64,000 nt of DNA from Piscicola geometra (Eukaryota; Annelida; Clitellata; Hirudinida; Piscicolidae). The notes beneath the pieces were generated by a model. That model saw only the letters and a program-made list of their open reading frames with translations, was not told where the DNA came from and ran no database searches. Below are positions 38,906-51,419 of this stretch, in pieces. The translations under genes were made by a program, and so were the position numbers. Each line of letters opens with the position of its first letter. Position 1 is the stretch's first letter. The stretch spans positions 5,627,503-5,691,502 of the forward strand of contig OX030965.1 of NCBI GenBank assembly GCA_943735955.1. The letters are read 5' to 3'.

Positions 38906-41900
38906 ATGTTCCAGTTGCTAAACTTGGAAGCTTTACTCTTCACACTCATCTGTAGTTTCTTATGCCTTCAAGCTAATGGTGAGTCTAGGGCAGTTTAACA
39001 AAATAATAACGAGGCTTTTATTATCTTGTTTAAAACTGCTGAATTGTCATTTGATGGTTTGTTTGTTCAAAGACCAGCTGAACGTATATCATAACTCAAG
39101 CAAAAATCGATCGCCAATCAATTCATGCAGCATGCGTTCTACTTGAACATATTATTCCACTATGAACAGAACTTGAAGATTCCAAAGTAGGCGGAAGCAA
39201 GCATGAAAACTCAAACTTTTTTCAACCCTCTCTCCTCCAATCCCCTCTCTCTGAACCCTCTCTCCTCCAACCCTCTCTTTCCCAACCCTCTCTTCCTCTA
39301 ACTGAATCATCTGGACAGAATGCCGTAAAGAAGAGATGTGATGGTGTTGGCATGGTGCTGTGTGATGATGGGAGAAGGTGAGTGCCCAAGGCCAATGAGC
39401 AATTCGTATTTTAGCTTTCATTAACATTCTGTTGTATAATGTGAATAAATAACCAAGCCTTGACTAAATCGATACATAGCCAATCCTTTCCAGATGCTAC
39501 AACTCACTCACTGAAAAGTGTGACCAGGTTCCACAATGCATGGACGGCATGGATGAGGTGGAGTGTGAGGTGGTGTGTGGGGAAGACGAGTTCAAGTGTG
39601 AAAGTGACGAGAATAGTGGAAATACGGAGAGAAATGAAGCTGATCAGAGTGGATTGAGGAATAATGATAAAGATTTCGGTGAGAAATTGCGAAGTGAGAT
39701 TAATGATGGAAGCTCTGAACAAGCGAGAAAAGACGAAGAACTAAACAAAGAAAATAGTGATGGATTCGTTGGGATGGATAAGGGGTCTGATGCTATTGAT
39801 GGTTCTGGTGGCACGAAGAAGGTGGGGAGGATGGAGAGGCTGAATGGGCTGAAACTTCTGGCTGGCTTGAAGTGTCTGCACAAGATGTTTGTGTGTGACG
39901 GCTTCGTCAACTGTCCCTCTGGATCTGATGAAGCCAACTGCAGTACGCCCTGATTGGAAAATTATGATTATACCATTATATTTCTTTAACATTTTAACGA
40001 CTCTTTGAAAGTTTAAACGTTTTTTTAATTAAAAAAAAAATAAATTTGTAAAACCGAGATTTATTAAAAGTTTAGACTTTTTAAAATAACGTACGTCTGC
40101 TGCCACTCAGGCACCTGTCCACCACAGCATCTCGACTGTCTTAATAACGGCGCTATCTGCGTGCACACTTCCAAGTTGTGCAACAGGGTAGAGAAAAAAA
40201 GATTTTTAACAATTATAATTAATTCAATTTTAATGTTTTGATTTTTGCAATAATCATCATTTATTCTTTTTTGATCAATCTGATTTATAAATCCATTTTT
40301 AAATTCATCCAATCAATGCATGTATTCTTCATTTAATCATTCATAAATGCCTTCACCAATCCATCCATCCATCTATCCATCCATCCATCCATCCATCCAT
40401 CCATCCATCCATCCATCCATCCATCCATCCATCCATCCATCCATCCATCCATCCATCCATCCATCCATCCATCCATCCATCCATCCATCCATCCATCCAT
40501 CCATCCATCCATCCATCCATCCATCCATCCATCCATCCATCCATCCATCCATCCATCCATCCATCCATCCATCCATCCATCCATCCATCCATCCATCCAT
40601 CCATCCATCCATCCATCCATCCATCCATCCATCCATCCATCCATCCATCCATCCATCCATCCATCCATCCATCCATCCATCCATCCATCCATCCATCCAT
40701 CCATCCATCCATCCATCCATCCATCCATCCATCCATCCATCCATCCATCCATCCATCCATCCATCCATCCATCCATCCATCCATCCATCCATCCATCCAT
40801 CCATCCATCCATCCATCCATCCATCCATCCATCCATCCATCCATCCATCCATCCATCCATCCATCCATCCATCCATCCATCCATCCATCCATCCATCCAT
40901 CCATCCATCCATCCATCCATCCATCCATCCATCCATCCATCCATCCATCCATCCATCCATCCATCCATCCATCCATCCATCCATCCATCCATCCATCCAT
41001 CCATCCATCCATCCATCCATCCATCCATCCATCCATCCATCCATCCATCCATCCATCCATCCATCCATCCATCCATCCATCCATCCATCCATCCATCCAT
41101 CCATCCATCCATCCATCCATCCATCCATCCATCCATCCATCCATCCATCCATCCATCCATCCATCCATCCATCCATCCATCCATCCATCCATCCATCCAT
41201 CCATCCATCCATCCATCCATCCATCCATCCATCCATCCATCCATCCATCCATCCATCCATCCATCCATCCATCCATCCATCCATCCATCCATCCATCCAT
41301 CCATCCATCCATCCATCCATCCATCCATCCATCCATCCATCCATCCATCCATCCATCCATCAATCCATCCATCCATCCATCAGGTTAGAGACTGTCCAAA
41401 CGGCTTGGACGAGATGTGCGTGCTTGAGATCAACCCCAACGACACAGACCACTTCGTGAAAGGATCCGTCTTTTCAGACAAATGTTAAAAGTTCATTTAT
41501 TTTTTAAATAGAAATTGCTTTCATCCCTTTTATAATCAAGTGGTCTTGGAGATCTTTCCGATTTACGCCACGTTATCAATATTCGTCGTTGTATTGGATT
41601 GTAAATCCGTTTCTAGTTCACAATTTTTTATGTACATTTATTTTTAAAACAATATCTTGCAAATCCATCTTTTTCGCCAACCTTTCCTCGTTCATTCTTT
41701 TTTAATATTATTCACCAGATTTTTCATTCTCTCCTTCACACCTCCTTCACAGCATGCCAACACGATCCATGTCACCATCTGTGCCAAGACAACCCTTTTG
41801 ACACCCAGCTATACACCTGCTCTTGCCGACCTAGCTTCGACCTTGGCTCTGACCTACATACGTGCTTTGTTCAAGGTCATTGGTTGAGGAGTAGATGATG

Positions 41901-44826
41901 GAACGATGGATTGAGGGTGGAGAGATGAATGGATGGGGAGGTGGATAAATGGGTTGATAGGTGGATAAATAGAATAGATTAATAGATATATAAAAAATCA
42001 ATAGTTTATCTATAAATAAAGCGTTCATAAACTAATCATCGACTCTACAGGAATTGAACCGAAGATGTTGTTATTGAGCGAGGGTGCAGCCACCAACCCC
42101 GGTCACACAAGGTCTATCAGCGAGAAAGGTTTCTACTCGGGCACCATCACGAAAGTCCGGCGGATTTCAACTTTTTCCGAGGCTCCCATCAAAGCACTCA
42201 CTTATGACTCTTCGAGTGGCATTGTCTTTTGGATTCAAGATGGTTCCATTTACGAGTAAGCGTGTTTCGATAATTTTTTAAAAGTATATTTTGTTTTTTC
42301 AAGTGAGGTTTTCATTACATTTTTTCCAGTTAAAATGTTCAATGTCAACAGTACACTCTGCATCTTTCAAGAGTTTCTATTTGCTTGAAAATATTTTTTG
42401 TTTAAACTCAACGCAGATACCGCCTGGAAAACGCCAACAAAAATTCGCGACAACTCTTCAACGTCTCCAGTCATTACGGGCTCCACATCACTCCCACCCA
42501 CCTGGCCTACGACTGGATCAATAGAAACCTCTACTTTTCCACCGAGCCTACCACATCCTTCCTCGATAAAGTATCCAACTATTTCAAAAAATCCATTCCT
42601 GAAACGCCTTCCATCGGAGTAGTGTCGGTGGCAGGTAGGGTACCCAGACTGGGCGAGATTCTGACCGAGAAATCGACTTGTCTTTCTATGGTGGTTGATC
42701 CTAGAAGCTCAGAAAGGTTAGTATGAGAATGTGGGTGTCTAGCTTGTTGAAGAGTTGTGTGTTTGAGGAAGCATGGTAGTTCGGTTAGGGGGATGCTTTT
42801 GCTGTGTTTGATCATGGTGGATTGAGTGTTTCTGGTGGGATTATTGAACTAAAAATTTAAAATTAAAAAATTAGTTACTAAAAGTATTATTCATAATTAT
42901 TATTTATATTGATAATTATTGCACATGACAGTTTTTTATACTGTCTGAGTAAAGATTCTCAGAAGTACGAATTGTATAGGTAAACCATATTTCTAATACT
43001 TCCAACCCACCCTTAAAATCCACCAAATCTTCAAACTTATTCTCTTAACAAGCACATCAACCTCCTTCACAATCAATAAGATATAGTCTGGATGGTTCTG
43101 ACATAGCCATTGTAACGCCATTAGTTAACCCGTCTGAAAACGTTAAGCTGGTCTTGGGTTAGTGAGCTTGATTGGGTTTGGTTGTTAAATAGTTATAATG
43201 AATAAATTTCACTTTCAACGTAGAATTGCAAAAGGTTTTTTAACAAAATTAACTACTGCTTTATTCAACATATTCATGATCAAGCTTTCAACTATTGTAC
43301 AAATCCAAACAGTGCCCAACCTACCTCCTCCTTCTATCCACTTACAGATCTTTCCAGTGACTCGCTTTACTGGATGGACTCTGATGATCTCTTCAAATAC
43401 TGTCTCAACTCCCACGTCATATCCAAGATCAGATCATTCCCCTCTTCTCATCAACTACTCACAGCTTTTGATGTTCGTGTTTTGATCTTTTTTGTTCTCA
43501 ACTTATTTAATTTATTCAAGTTTTACCTCTTGAAAAATATTTATGCACTCAACTTCAATCTAATTTGGTTCAAGAAATAAATTTTTCATTATAAGTTGCA
43601 ATTTCTTCCCACAAACACTTCATTAAACGAGCTTAATCTCCCAAAGGGCACTATCTTTTTCCAAGTAGTTCCGAGCAACCGCCTTTTAAGGTACAGAATT
43701 CATGGAGACAAAAGCACTGAAGAAACAAACCCCAATGCTCAAAAACTGGTTTCCATCCACCACTCGATCCTGCAGCCAGAAGGTCTCACTGCTTGAATGA
43801 TAAGTTTATCACTGTCACTGTAGAATAGACTTTACATCGTTTGATTTGTCTTGTTATTCCATCTTTGTTTAAACCTAATAAGTAAAATTTATCTTTTTTA
43901 TTCAAACACTATTGTTTATATTTCAGAAAGAAACCAGCCATGTCAGAATAAAAATGAAGACGCGTGCAATCACATCTGCCTGCCGACTCCAGCACACCTG
44001 CATGAACAAAGCCTTAATCAATTAATCAAATCCCACTCCTCTGAACTCCCAAAACACATCTTCTACCCCTCTCCCGTCAAGTGTCTCTGCCACCAGCTTC
44101 CGCTTCACTCCAAGTTCTCCTTCAAACTCTCAGCTCGCCATTCTTGTCATCTGGTTAACAGAAAAACCAAAGTGCTTTTTAACACGTCGGAATCCAGTAT
44201 GGATGATCAAACCAAACAACTCCTAGCTAGATACATGAGTAAAAAATATGAAATCTTTTTATAATATTTTCAGATGAACGAGTGGTCTTCTCACGAACTC
44301 TCACAAACAAAAAATAATCGCATATTACCTCCAAACCACCAAAAACCACAATAAATCACCACAAACCACTCAGGATTCAGGGGTGGCAGTGAGGTGGACG
44401 CGAACAACATCGACCTAGACACGTTGATGGGTTATGCAGCCATGAAGGACATTGGACACTACAAGGGCATGAGTCTCAGCTGGAAGATAGGCTTGAGTGC
44501 TTGTTCTCTCTTCATGGTTGTCATGTGCATTGTCCTGGTGAGTGTTGGTGCATTAAAGTTTGTTTTTGCGTCGAAGATATAGTGGAATGCTCGTATGCTC
44601 TTGGAAGAAATGTTTAATTCTCAGTTTTCAGCATAAATGAATTACACGCTTTTGAATTTGAGGAAAGAGTGCTATAGAAATGTGTTTAATTGGTTGATTG
44701 ATTGATCTCTTATCCCCTCAGGGTGTGCATCTAATAAATCTATGGAACGAAAAGTCGCAAGTGGTGCCCTTGTACAGGGAGAACCACAACTGGCCCTACG
44801 AAGCCCCCATGCAAACATTCATCTAA
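38906..44826 (+). CDS. LDL-receptor-type single-pass membrane protein, ~15 exons
   Basis: Exons 38906-38978 (signal peptide, [14 protein letters not shown]), 39319-39377, 39494-39942, 40111-40187, 41384-41483, 41753-41875, 42051-42255, 42417-42716, 42932-42979, 43081-43157, 43348-43472, 43596-43782, 43927-44238, 44374-44537, 44722-44826; ~800 aa. Order: three LDLa modules ([29 protein letters not shown]), an EGF-like module ([10 protein letters not shown]...CSC), a YWTD propeller ([40 protein letters not shown]), a second EGF with an insert, one membrane helix ([17 protein letters not shown]) and a ~34-residue tail. This layout is typical of lipoprotein-receptor relatives that bind extracellular ligands in a Ca-dependent way. 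LDLa 2 holds a ~80-residue acidic insert. The tail has no NPxY endocytosis motif. The junction of exons 1 and 2 is out of phase in this model; all later ones fit. Confidence 0.83.
40362..41382. repeat. (CCAT)n tetranucleotide tract, about 250 copies
   Basis: An almost perfect run, interrupted only near the ends (one CTAT, one CAAT). It fills most of the intron between exons 4 and 5 of the receptor gene and ends 1 base before the acceptor AG. The reading frames open on both strands through it are by-products. Confidence 0.97.
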
Positions 44827-44939
44827 TTTGCACCTACAAACATACTTTAGATGCCCTGTAAAAGAGAATGGTATTGAATAGGGAATATAAGGATTTAATA
44901 ATTTGATAAATTAAATGTTTCGTTTTTTATTAACAATTA

Positions 44940-45085
44940 AATCTATTGACCTCTATAATGGTTATATATATATAACCATTATAGAGGTCAATAGATATAT
45001 ATATATATATATATATAATGGTTATATATAAATATATATATATATATCTGCGTGGTTTTTTTTTAACTCCCTAAACTAAAACTAA
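44940..45085. repeat. AT-rich palindrome; dispersed repeat copy 2
   Basis: 'gacctctataatggttat' is followed within a few bases by its inverse complement, then a TA-rich stretch and 'tctgcgtggttt...aactccctaa', the inverse of the 4375-4440 copy. From 45090 to 46285 no gene is supported. Confidence 0.75.
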
Positions 45086-46442
45086 TTAACAATTAAAAAC
45101 ATCTAGCCTTTTATTTTTAAAATATCAATCGGTAAAATACTTTCATTTGAATAAATGTTTGAAGTTGCACACTTTAAAAACGCGAAAATGTCAAAGGATT
45201 ATAAAAATAAGAGCTGTGCTATTATACGGTACAACCATAGATATCCTACAAACAACAAGTAGTATATATATATCTATGGGTACAACATTGAATAGGAAAA
45301 AATATTTCAATTCGTACTCTTTTGAATAGTAAATCTGGTATTCAGCACAGCTAAAATAAAAATGTTTTTTCAAATATTATGAAGATGAGTGTTTCACATA
45401 AACTGCAAACAGATATGACAAGGGAATCACAGATTATATTTTAGGAAAGGGTGTTATTTAGTTGAATCCTAACGAACTAGACACAAGACTCGTGAGATTA
45501 TAGTGTGACACAAAAGCGATATTTGACATTATAAAAAGGCATCAAAAAATTCTTTTATAAAAATATTAAAACTCAAAACATTATCGTCTACTCAAGCCAT
45601 GAAATGTCAAAAATACCCTATAACCAGTGAAAGATGTTCTAATGTTTCCTGGAACGACCACTTATACCCAGTCATTCTTTTAGATTCAAGCCTTCAAGCC
45701 GACTGAGCACGTCATCATGATTTAACTTCTTTATTGCAGTTTTTCTCGAATACCTACAGTGTTCGCCTATCAACTTACACTTTTCACATAACTCCTGCGG
45801 ATGTTTTTTTTTCTTATTCTTTCCGGCTGACTTCTTCGGGGGAAACTAGTGATGGTTTTTTAAATCTTATAGTGAGATTTAAACCAAAAAAAATGTTGAG
45901 TTTAAATTCACAATTTAAAAAAATAAAATGTATCACGTCACTTTTATTTAACCGAAAAACGACTTAAATTTTAATTAGTTATAAAGATGAACTGACCTGT
46001 CTAAACGGGTAGACGAGGATGAGGCAAACATTACAGTCCTGTCCCATGTTTGCCCAGCTGTTGCCTGTGAACATCATCGTAAACCATCTATGCCTCCCAG
46101 AAGTTTTACCTCAAAAATGCGCATCATTGTATAATGCGCAGTGCGCATTGCAAACACAATATTTTCTTCAACTATCAAATCAGTCTAAAATGCTCGAATA
46201 TCCTACATTTTAATACCTAGATAGTGAAAAAATGACGTTATAGAACTTAAACTAAATTTTTTTTTATGATTCAGATTATTAAAAAGGCACTGGCAAAGGA
46301 GTAAAAGTTATCGCGCATATTTTAATGATTGAAATTATCTTTTATTTTTATTTTGATAACTTATATTTTTAATGCATTGTGTTTTATTAATTATAATTAT
46401 AAATATAATTAATGAAAACATTTAAACAAATAATATTTCATC

Positions 46443-46600
46443 CATTTAAACCCTAAACTTAACCCTAACTGTAACCTTAACTCTCAACTTAACTTAAATC
46501 TTAACCTTAAATCTAACCTTAACCCGAAACTTAAGCATAATCTTAACCCTAATCCTAACCTTAACCCGAAACTTAACCTTAATCTTAAACCAAACCCATG
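46443..46600. repeat. Degenerate (CCCTAA/CCTTAA)-type telomere-like array
   Basis: About 25 irregular heptamer-like units such as aaccctaa, taacctta and cccgaaactta. These are the reverse complement of the patches at 478-512 and 2970-3030. They lie inside the 46286-51417 element, not at a chromosome end. Confidence 0.7.
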
Positions 46601-46689
46601 CATCTAAATATTTGTGAAAAATTCCAATTAAATATTCATAATATTTTGATAAAAATGAATTAAATAAAATATCTATAATACTTAATTTA

Positions 46690-46772
46690 TCAAAAATTTA
46701 AAATTAAAAAGAAAATTGTATGATTGGATTGCATGAAAACACAGTGCAAGCGCTAACCGTTAGGCTACGCAA
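46690..46772 (-). other. Possible tRNA-derived SINE fragment
   Basis: On the minus strand, 'tgcgtagcctaacggttagc' resembles a tRNA 5' half with a pol III A box (TAGCCTAACGG), and 'ttcatgcaatcc' lies where a B box would be, in altered form. No intact tRNA fold is present. The hAT target site falls within it. Confidence 0.3.
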
Positions 46773-47244
46773 TAGAGGTCGGACATGGACGATTTTTCAT
46801 TCCCGGTCCCGTCCCGTTCCCGAAATTTGTTTTCCCGTCCCGTCCCGTCCCGTTCCCGATGGGACATCAGAATTTTGATTCCCGTCCCGTTCCCGAAATT
46901 TTTTTTTCGTCCCGACCCGTTCCCGAAAGCTTTTTGTTTTTTTATTCATTTTCGCTGTCATTTTCACTCCTCCCAAACTTGGTAGTTCTAACATTTCTTA
47001 AAATTTATTATTTGAAAGTCAGAGAATATTTTTTTTATTAAAATTAAAAAAACACGATTTAAATTTCAAATATTTATTGTTTTTGAGTAATTTAATCAAG
47101 TCTTTATTGCTTTTCACACGGGTTAAACCGTTAAGAGTTTCAGCTTTCAAATGAGATGATTTTGGGTCTGAAGTTAAACGACATCTTTATAATTTTCAAT
47201 TTTTTTGGGACGTAATTGTGAATATTTGTACAATTCATCCTCTT

Positions 47245-50200
47245 CAGGGCTCGTGCTGTCGAGGGCCACCGGGGCCAATGGCCCCACTTTTTTAAAATTG
47301 GCCCGAAAGAATCCTGATTGGCCCCAATGAATTTTTATATTTTTTATCCAAATTTTATTTCACTTTTTTTGGACATTTTTTTAGATGTTTCTTTGTCTAA
47401 AGAATGTCGCTGGAAGAAGTTGTTATTGAGAAGTTGAGCCAATCAAAATTAGCCTCGTATTTTAATCCGGTCATTCGCGTGCAGATTATATAAGCCTCTG
47501 TCAATCTATATACTACTTGTGTTGTCGTAGCAAGATTGAAACAGCATATTCCTGGCCTCCTTGCTACCCACTGCATTGCTCACAGATTAGCTTTGAGCTG
47601 TAGCAGCAGTGCTGATTCAATCCCTTATTTGGTTAAATTTCAAGATATTTTAAATTCTATTTTTCACTACTTTAGAAACTCTCTTAAAAACATGTCTAAA
47701 ATAACTGCAATTCAGTCTATTTTTATGTCACAATCCCTACGCTTCAAAGAAGTCTACCACACGCGTTGATTGAGCTATGAAGGTTCTGTAGATGCAATGG
47801 TCAAAAACTTTCCTATTCTTGTTCCTTTGTTCTCAGAAGAAAAGTCAGGAAAATCTTTAAGTCTTTATAAGATAATATGAAAATAGTGTTAGAGGATGTA
47901 CTGAAGGTGTTAGAGGAATATGGAATGAAACTGAATGAAGAGAAATCTAAAGTTGTGGAACTGGTTGGTAATACAGGAATGGAAGGATGTCAAGAATGGG
48001 TAATTAGAGGAGATACCATAAGAAAATGTGATGAGGTAAGGTATTTAGGATTAAAGCTTAAAGGGGGAAAAAAGATGGGATTTATCAATTTGGTGAAATG
48101 ATGAAAAACGTTGGAAGCCTAACCGGCATGGTAAAATATGGAGCAAAAAGATCGGGGAGTCGGTTTATCATGGGCAGGGAGGCATGGAAAAGCTTGATTG
48201 TAGGAAAGATAATGTATGGTGTTGCAGCAGTTGGTTGGTCAGCTAAGGAGAGAAAGAAGTTAGAGGTTTTGCCGACTAAGTTTGGGAGATGGATATGGGG
48301 GGTAGAGACCAGTGTTAGGAATGTTGTAGTACATGGTGAAACAGCCTGGAGTACATTCTGGGAAAGAGAGGCTAAGGTCATGACAGACTTTGTGATTAGG
48401 ACATTAGAGGGGAAAGATATAGTAGGAAAAGTAGGTAGAGCATGTGTAGAGGAGATAGGTAAGAAATCTAAATGGTGGAGAGGTGTAGCCAACTTAGGAA
48501 AAAAATTGTGTGTGGAGGTTATGAGCCGAATGGTACGTGGAGGGAAAGGCGCACGAGCAGGAGTGTTTATGATGGGCGTTTCAGAAAGGGAGGTCAGAGG
48601 GATGGGGGAAGGGAACTAGTGAAGAGGATTCAACAAAGGGAAGGGAGGAATGGGGGAATAAGAGACAGGAAAGTGAAAGACTGAAAAGATACCGTGAAGA
48701 GAAGTCAGAAAGCAGGAAGTTTGAAAAATGTGTAGATGGTTCAGATGGAGCGAAAGTTATGATGATGTGTAGGGGGGATAGCTTGACGGTAAGAAATAAT
48801 GAAATTGTGCGCTGGAAGTATGAGAAGGAGGATAGGAAGTGTGTTTGTGGGGAGGAAGAGAATGAGAGGCACGTTTTGCTGGAGTGTGGGTTGTATGAAG
48901 AGTGGAGAGAAGAATGGCTGAAGGTTTGGAGAAGGGAGCGTGGAAAACAGGACCCGATGGAAGGGGTCCTTGGTTACCAGGAGGAGGATCGGAGGATGGA
49001 AGAAGTGGTGCTAAGAAGTGTGGGAGCGATCTGGAGACAGAGGGAGAGGAGAGAAAGGGGGAGATGAAGAAGAAAAAGATATGAAGTGTCGAAACAAAGG
49101 CACTATAAAGACTAAAGACTAAGACTAATAAACCAATAACAACCTTCAAATTTTTGTACATTGCTCACTTTTTGTGTGATGTGCTCAAGCCTATTTCTAT
49201 ATTGTCCAAAATGTACCAAAAGAAGGACTTGGCTTATTCTGAGATTGCACCCCTTTTAACAGCAACTATTCAGACTTTGGAGTACATGTTAAAAGCTAAG
49301 TCAGGCCCCATGATGCAGAAGTTTTTAAAGCTTATACCTTCAAATTCCAAAGCCTGATGAATTTGGTTTGTGTCTTTTTGATTATGAAGGTCACACTATT
49401 CGAGATAGTGTGAAACAGAGAACTGAAGCTGAGTCTGTATGCGGAAAGTTTGTTGAAAGCATGATAAAAAGCCTCAATAGTAGGTTTTCAGACAACGAGG
49501 ATGGGTCCGTATTAACAGCAATAAACAATTTTTTTGATATAAGTATTTCAGTTTCCTAAATACACTCAGACATAGAAACAGTATCTGAGTACCTAGAGAC
49601 TGTGGGTATCGAGAGGTCACAACGTGAACTACTCAGCTTCGCCAACTTCACTCGAGCCAGCCATAGCTCTGGTAATAAGTCAGTCACTGACATAAAATCT
49701 ACAAATAATTTTGCCATTAAAAACTCCAATTCTTATCCAGCATCAGCGGAGGCTGCCAAACGATTGTTACTATCGCCAGTATCAACTGTAGAGTGTGAAA
49801 GAAGATTCAGTAGTCAAAACTTAATAAAATCTGACTTAAGAAAGAGTATAAATATAAAAAATTTAGAAAATTTAATGAATATCTCTATTGAAGGTAAAGA
49901 AGTTAAAGAAATAGACTTTAAATGTATTTACAAACTTTGGGCGAATAAGAAACAACGCAGAATAATTAATTAACAATTATATCAGTTTGAATATGCATAA
50001 ACAAGTTTTTTTCCTCATTAAATTTATATTTGTCTAAAAGATTCTCTATAAACTATAGCTATAATTCGTGTTTTTAACTTTTAATAAATAAATTTAATGT
50101 TTTCTTCATTGTCTTAAAAAAAGTTTTAACGCTCACTTTATACAAATAAAACTAAAAATTAAAATAATTATAAAACGAAGAAGAAACTTTCTATGTGGGG

Positions 50201-50327
50201 GTTTTATTGATTTGAAGCCGACTAGGAGCTTATTAAGGGTGAGTTTAAAAATAAATAAGTGCGCATTATACATGGGACTTTATAAAAAAAATTGGCCCCA
50301 CAAAATTTTGACCAAGCGCGGGCCCTG
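47245..50327 (+). mobile_element. Degenerate hAT transposon (ZNF862/KIAA1586-like transposase)
   Basis: Termini CAGGGCTCGTGCT and, read in reverse, CAGGGCCCGCGCT agree at 11 of 13 bases. Inner arms share 'ggcccca' blocks. A 5-bp ctctt flank occurs on both sides, but no convincing 8-bp duplication. The transposase is broken: 47536-47866 (ATHCIAHRLALSCSSSADS..., HTRWLSYEGSV), 49150-49357 (FLYIAHFLCDVLKPISILSK), 49368-49559, and 49602-49973 with the C-terminal dimerisation block (RLLLSPVSTVECERRFSSQN). Stops and frameshifts separate the pieces, so it is inactive. Confidence 0.8.
47868..49135 (+). mobile_element. 5'-truncated LINE inserted in the hAT transposase
   Basis: It starts at the DNM remnant of the reverse transcriptase YADD box and continues VLEEYGMKLNEEKSKVV, then thumb-region frames (47877-48101, 48098-48619, with frameshifts). 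It ends with a Cys-His motif CVCGEEENERHVLLEC typical of I/jockey-group C-termini. The 3' end has 'taaagactaaagacta' repeats rather than poly(A). The hAT coding text resumes at about 49150. No clear target duplication is seen. Confidence 0.8.
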
Positions 50328-51419
50328 CTCTTCTGAATTTTTTTCTTCGTTCATTATTACTAATTCTTCAATAATGTTAGAAATATGTTTTTTGACAACA
50401 TTCTTATTCTCCACAACTGCAAATATAAAATCATTCGTATAATTTGATAGTATAATAATTTTTTTATCATTTTTACGTTATAAAAACAAACATAATAGGT
50501 CTAAATAACCATCATTTTTTTTTCTCAACGGCACTGCAGCTTGGTCTGGCTGTACAAAATAGAATTAAATTTTCACAGATGAAAATCTTGGTATTTATTT
50601 CTTTTCTATCCCAAACCTTTTTCCTATTATTCTTTCATACTGGGGATGCAACAGACATGCTGTCCTATGAATAAGATCAATGGCATCTTTTTTTTGTCGA
50701 AATGATCAACTGAGCAATCATTTGGAAATTAATCATTCAAATCAAAGTATTAATTTATAAAATTAAAATAATATAACTGACCATTTTGATTTAATCTGAA
50801 AAGTTTTCATCATCACCCATTTGTTCTAATCTCCCTAATCTTTGGACTCATCATAACAACTTCAAATGTAGTGTTGGAGATTTCGACATTGGCAATGGTG
50901 GCTTCGTTATACATTTATATTGCATTTAATACTTATTTTAAGTACGGAGTATCGATGAAATAAAGATTTCCATACTTGGAAGTTTGCTGAAAAATCATTG
51001 TTAAAGAATCCAATCCCAATAACTGTTATTCCCGTTTTTCCCGTTCCCGATTTAAAAGTTGATTCCCGTTCCCGTCTTTTCCCGTTCCCGATTTGAATGT
51101 TCATTCCCGTTCCCGTCCCGAAAACCTTTTCCCGGTTCCCGACTTTTCCCGTCCTGAAATTAATTTTCATTCCCGTTCCCGCGGTACCCGGTCCGACCTC
51201 TACTACGCAAGCAATTTTCAAAATCGTCTTTATAAAGCTCTTTAAAGTTTATGTTACGCTAATTAACGAAAATATTTTTTAAATATAATCTATGATAAAG
51301 AAAAAATTAAAATTTCACCAAAAGATCTAAATAAATCGGGTTTAATAAATAAATCCATTCATTAATATATACGCGATAACTTTTACTCATTTGAGTGCCG
51401 GACCCGTATCCAGTGCCTA

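Larger units (their letters stand above)
46773..51202. mobile_element. hAT-type element with perfect 12-bp TIRs and 8-bp TSD
   Basis: Left end TAGAGGTCGGAC, right end GTCCGACCTCTA, exact inverse complements. Flanking ctacgcaa occurs at 46765-46772 and 51203-51210 without mismatch and fits the nTnnnnAn preference of Ac-type hATs. Arms of 'cccgttcccg' repeats lie just inside both ends, in the same rather than inverted orientation. Recognisable transposase remains belong to an element inserted inside it. Confidence 0.9.
46286..51417. mobile_element. Outermost inverted-repeat element hosting nested transposons
   Basis: Left end GGCACTGG...GAGTAAAAGTTATCGCG; right end, read in reverse, begins with the same bases but carries 16 additional bases (GGCACTGGATACGGGTCCGG). 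Flanks are tattaaaaa and tatttaaaa, an 8/9 match that suggests a 9-bp target duplication, as Mutator-like elements make. Without the later insertion it would be about 0.69 kb, so it is a non-autonomous element. It carries the telomere-like patch (46443-46600). Confidence 0.6.

Noticed and set aside
40333..41459. Long open frames on both strands (MDGW and PSIH repeats)
   Set aside because: They are translations of the (CCAT)n intron. The receptor exons splice around them in phase.
46690..46772. Functional tRNA gene
   Set aside because: Only an A-box-like half is present, with no acceptor stem pairing or intact B box.
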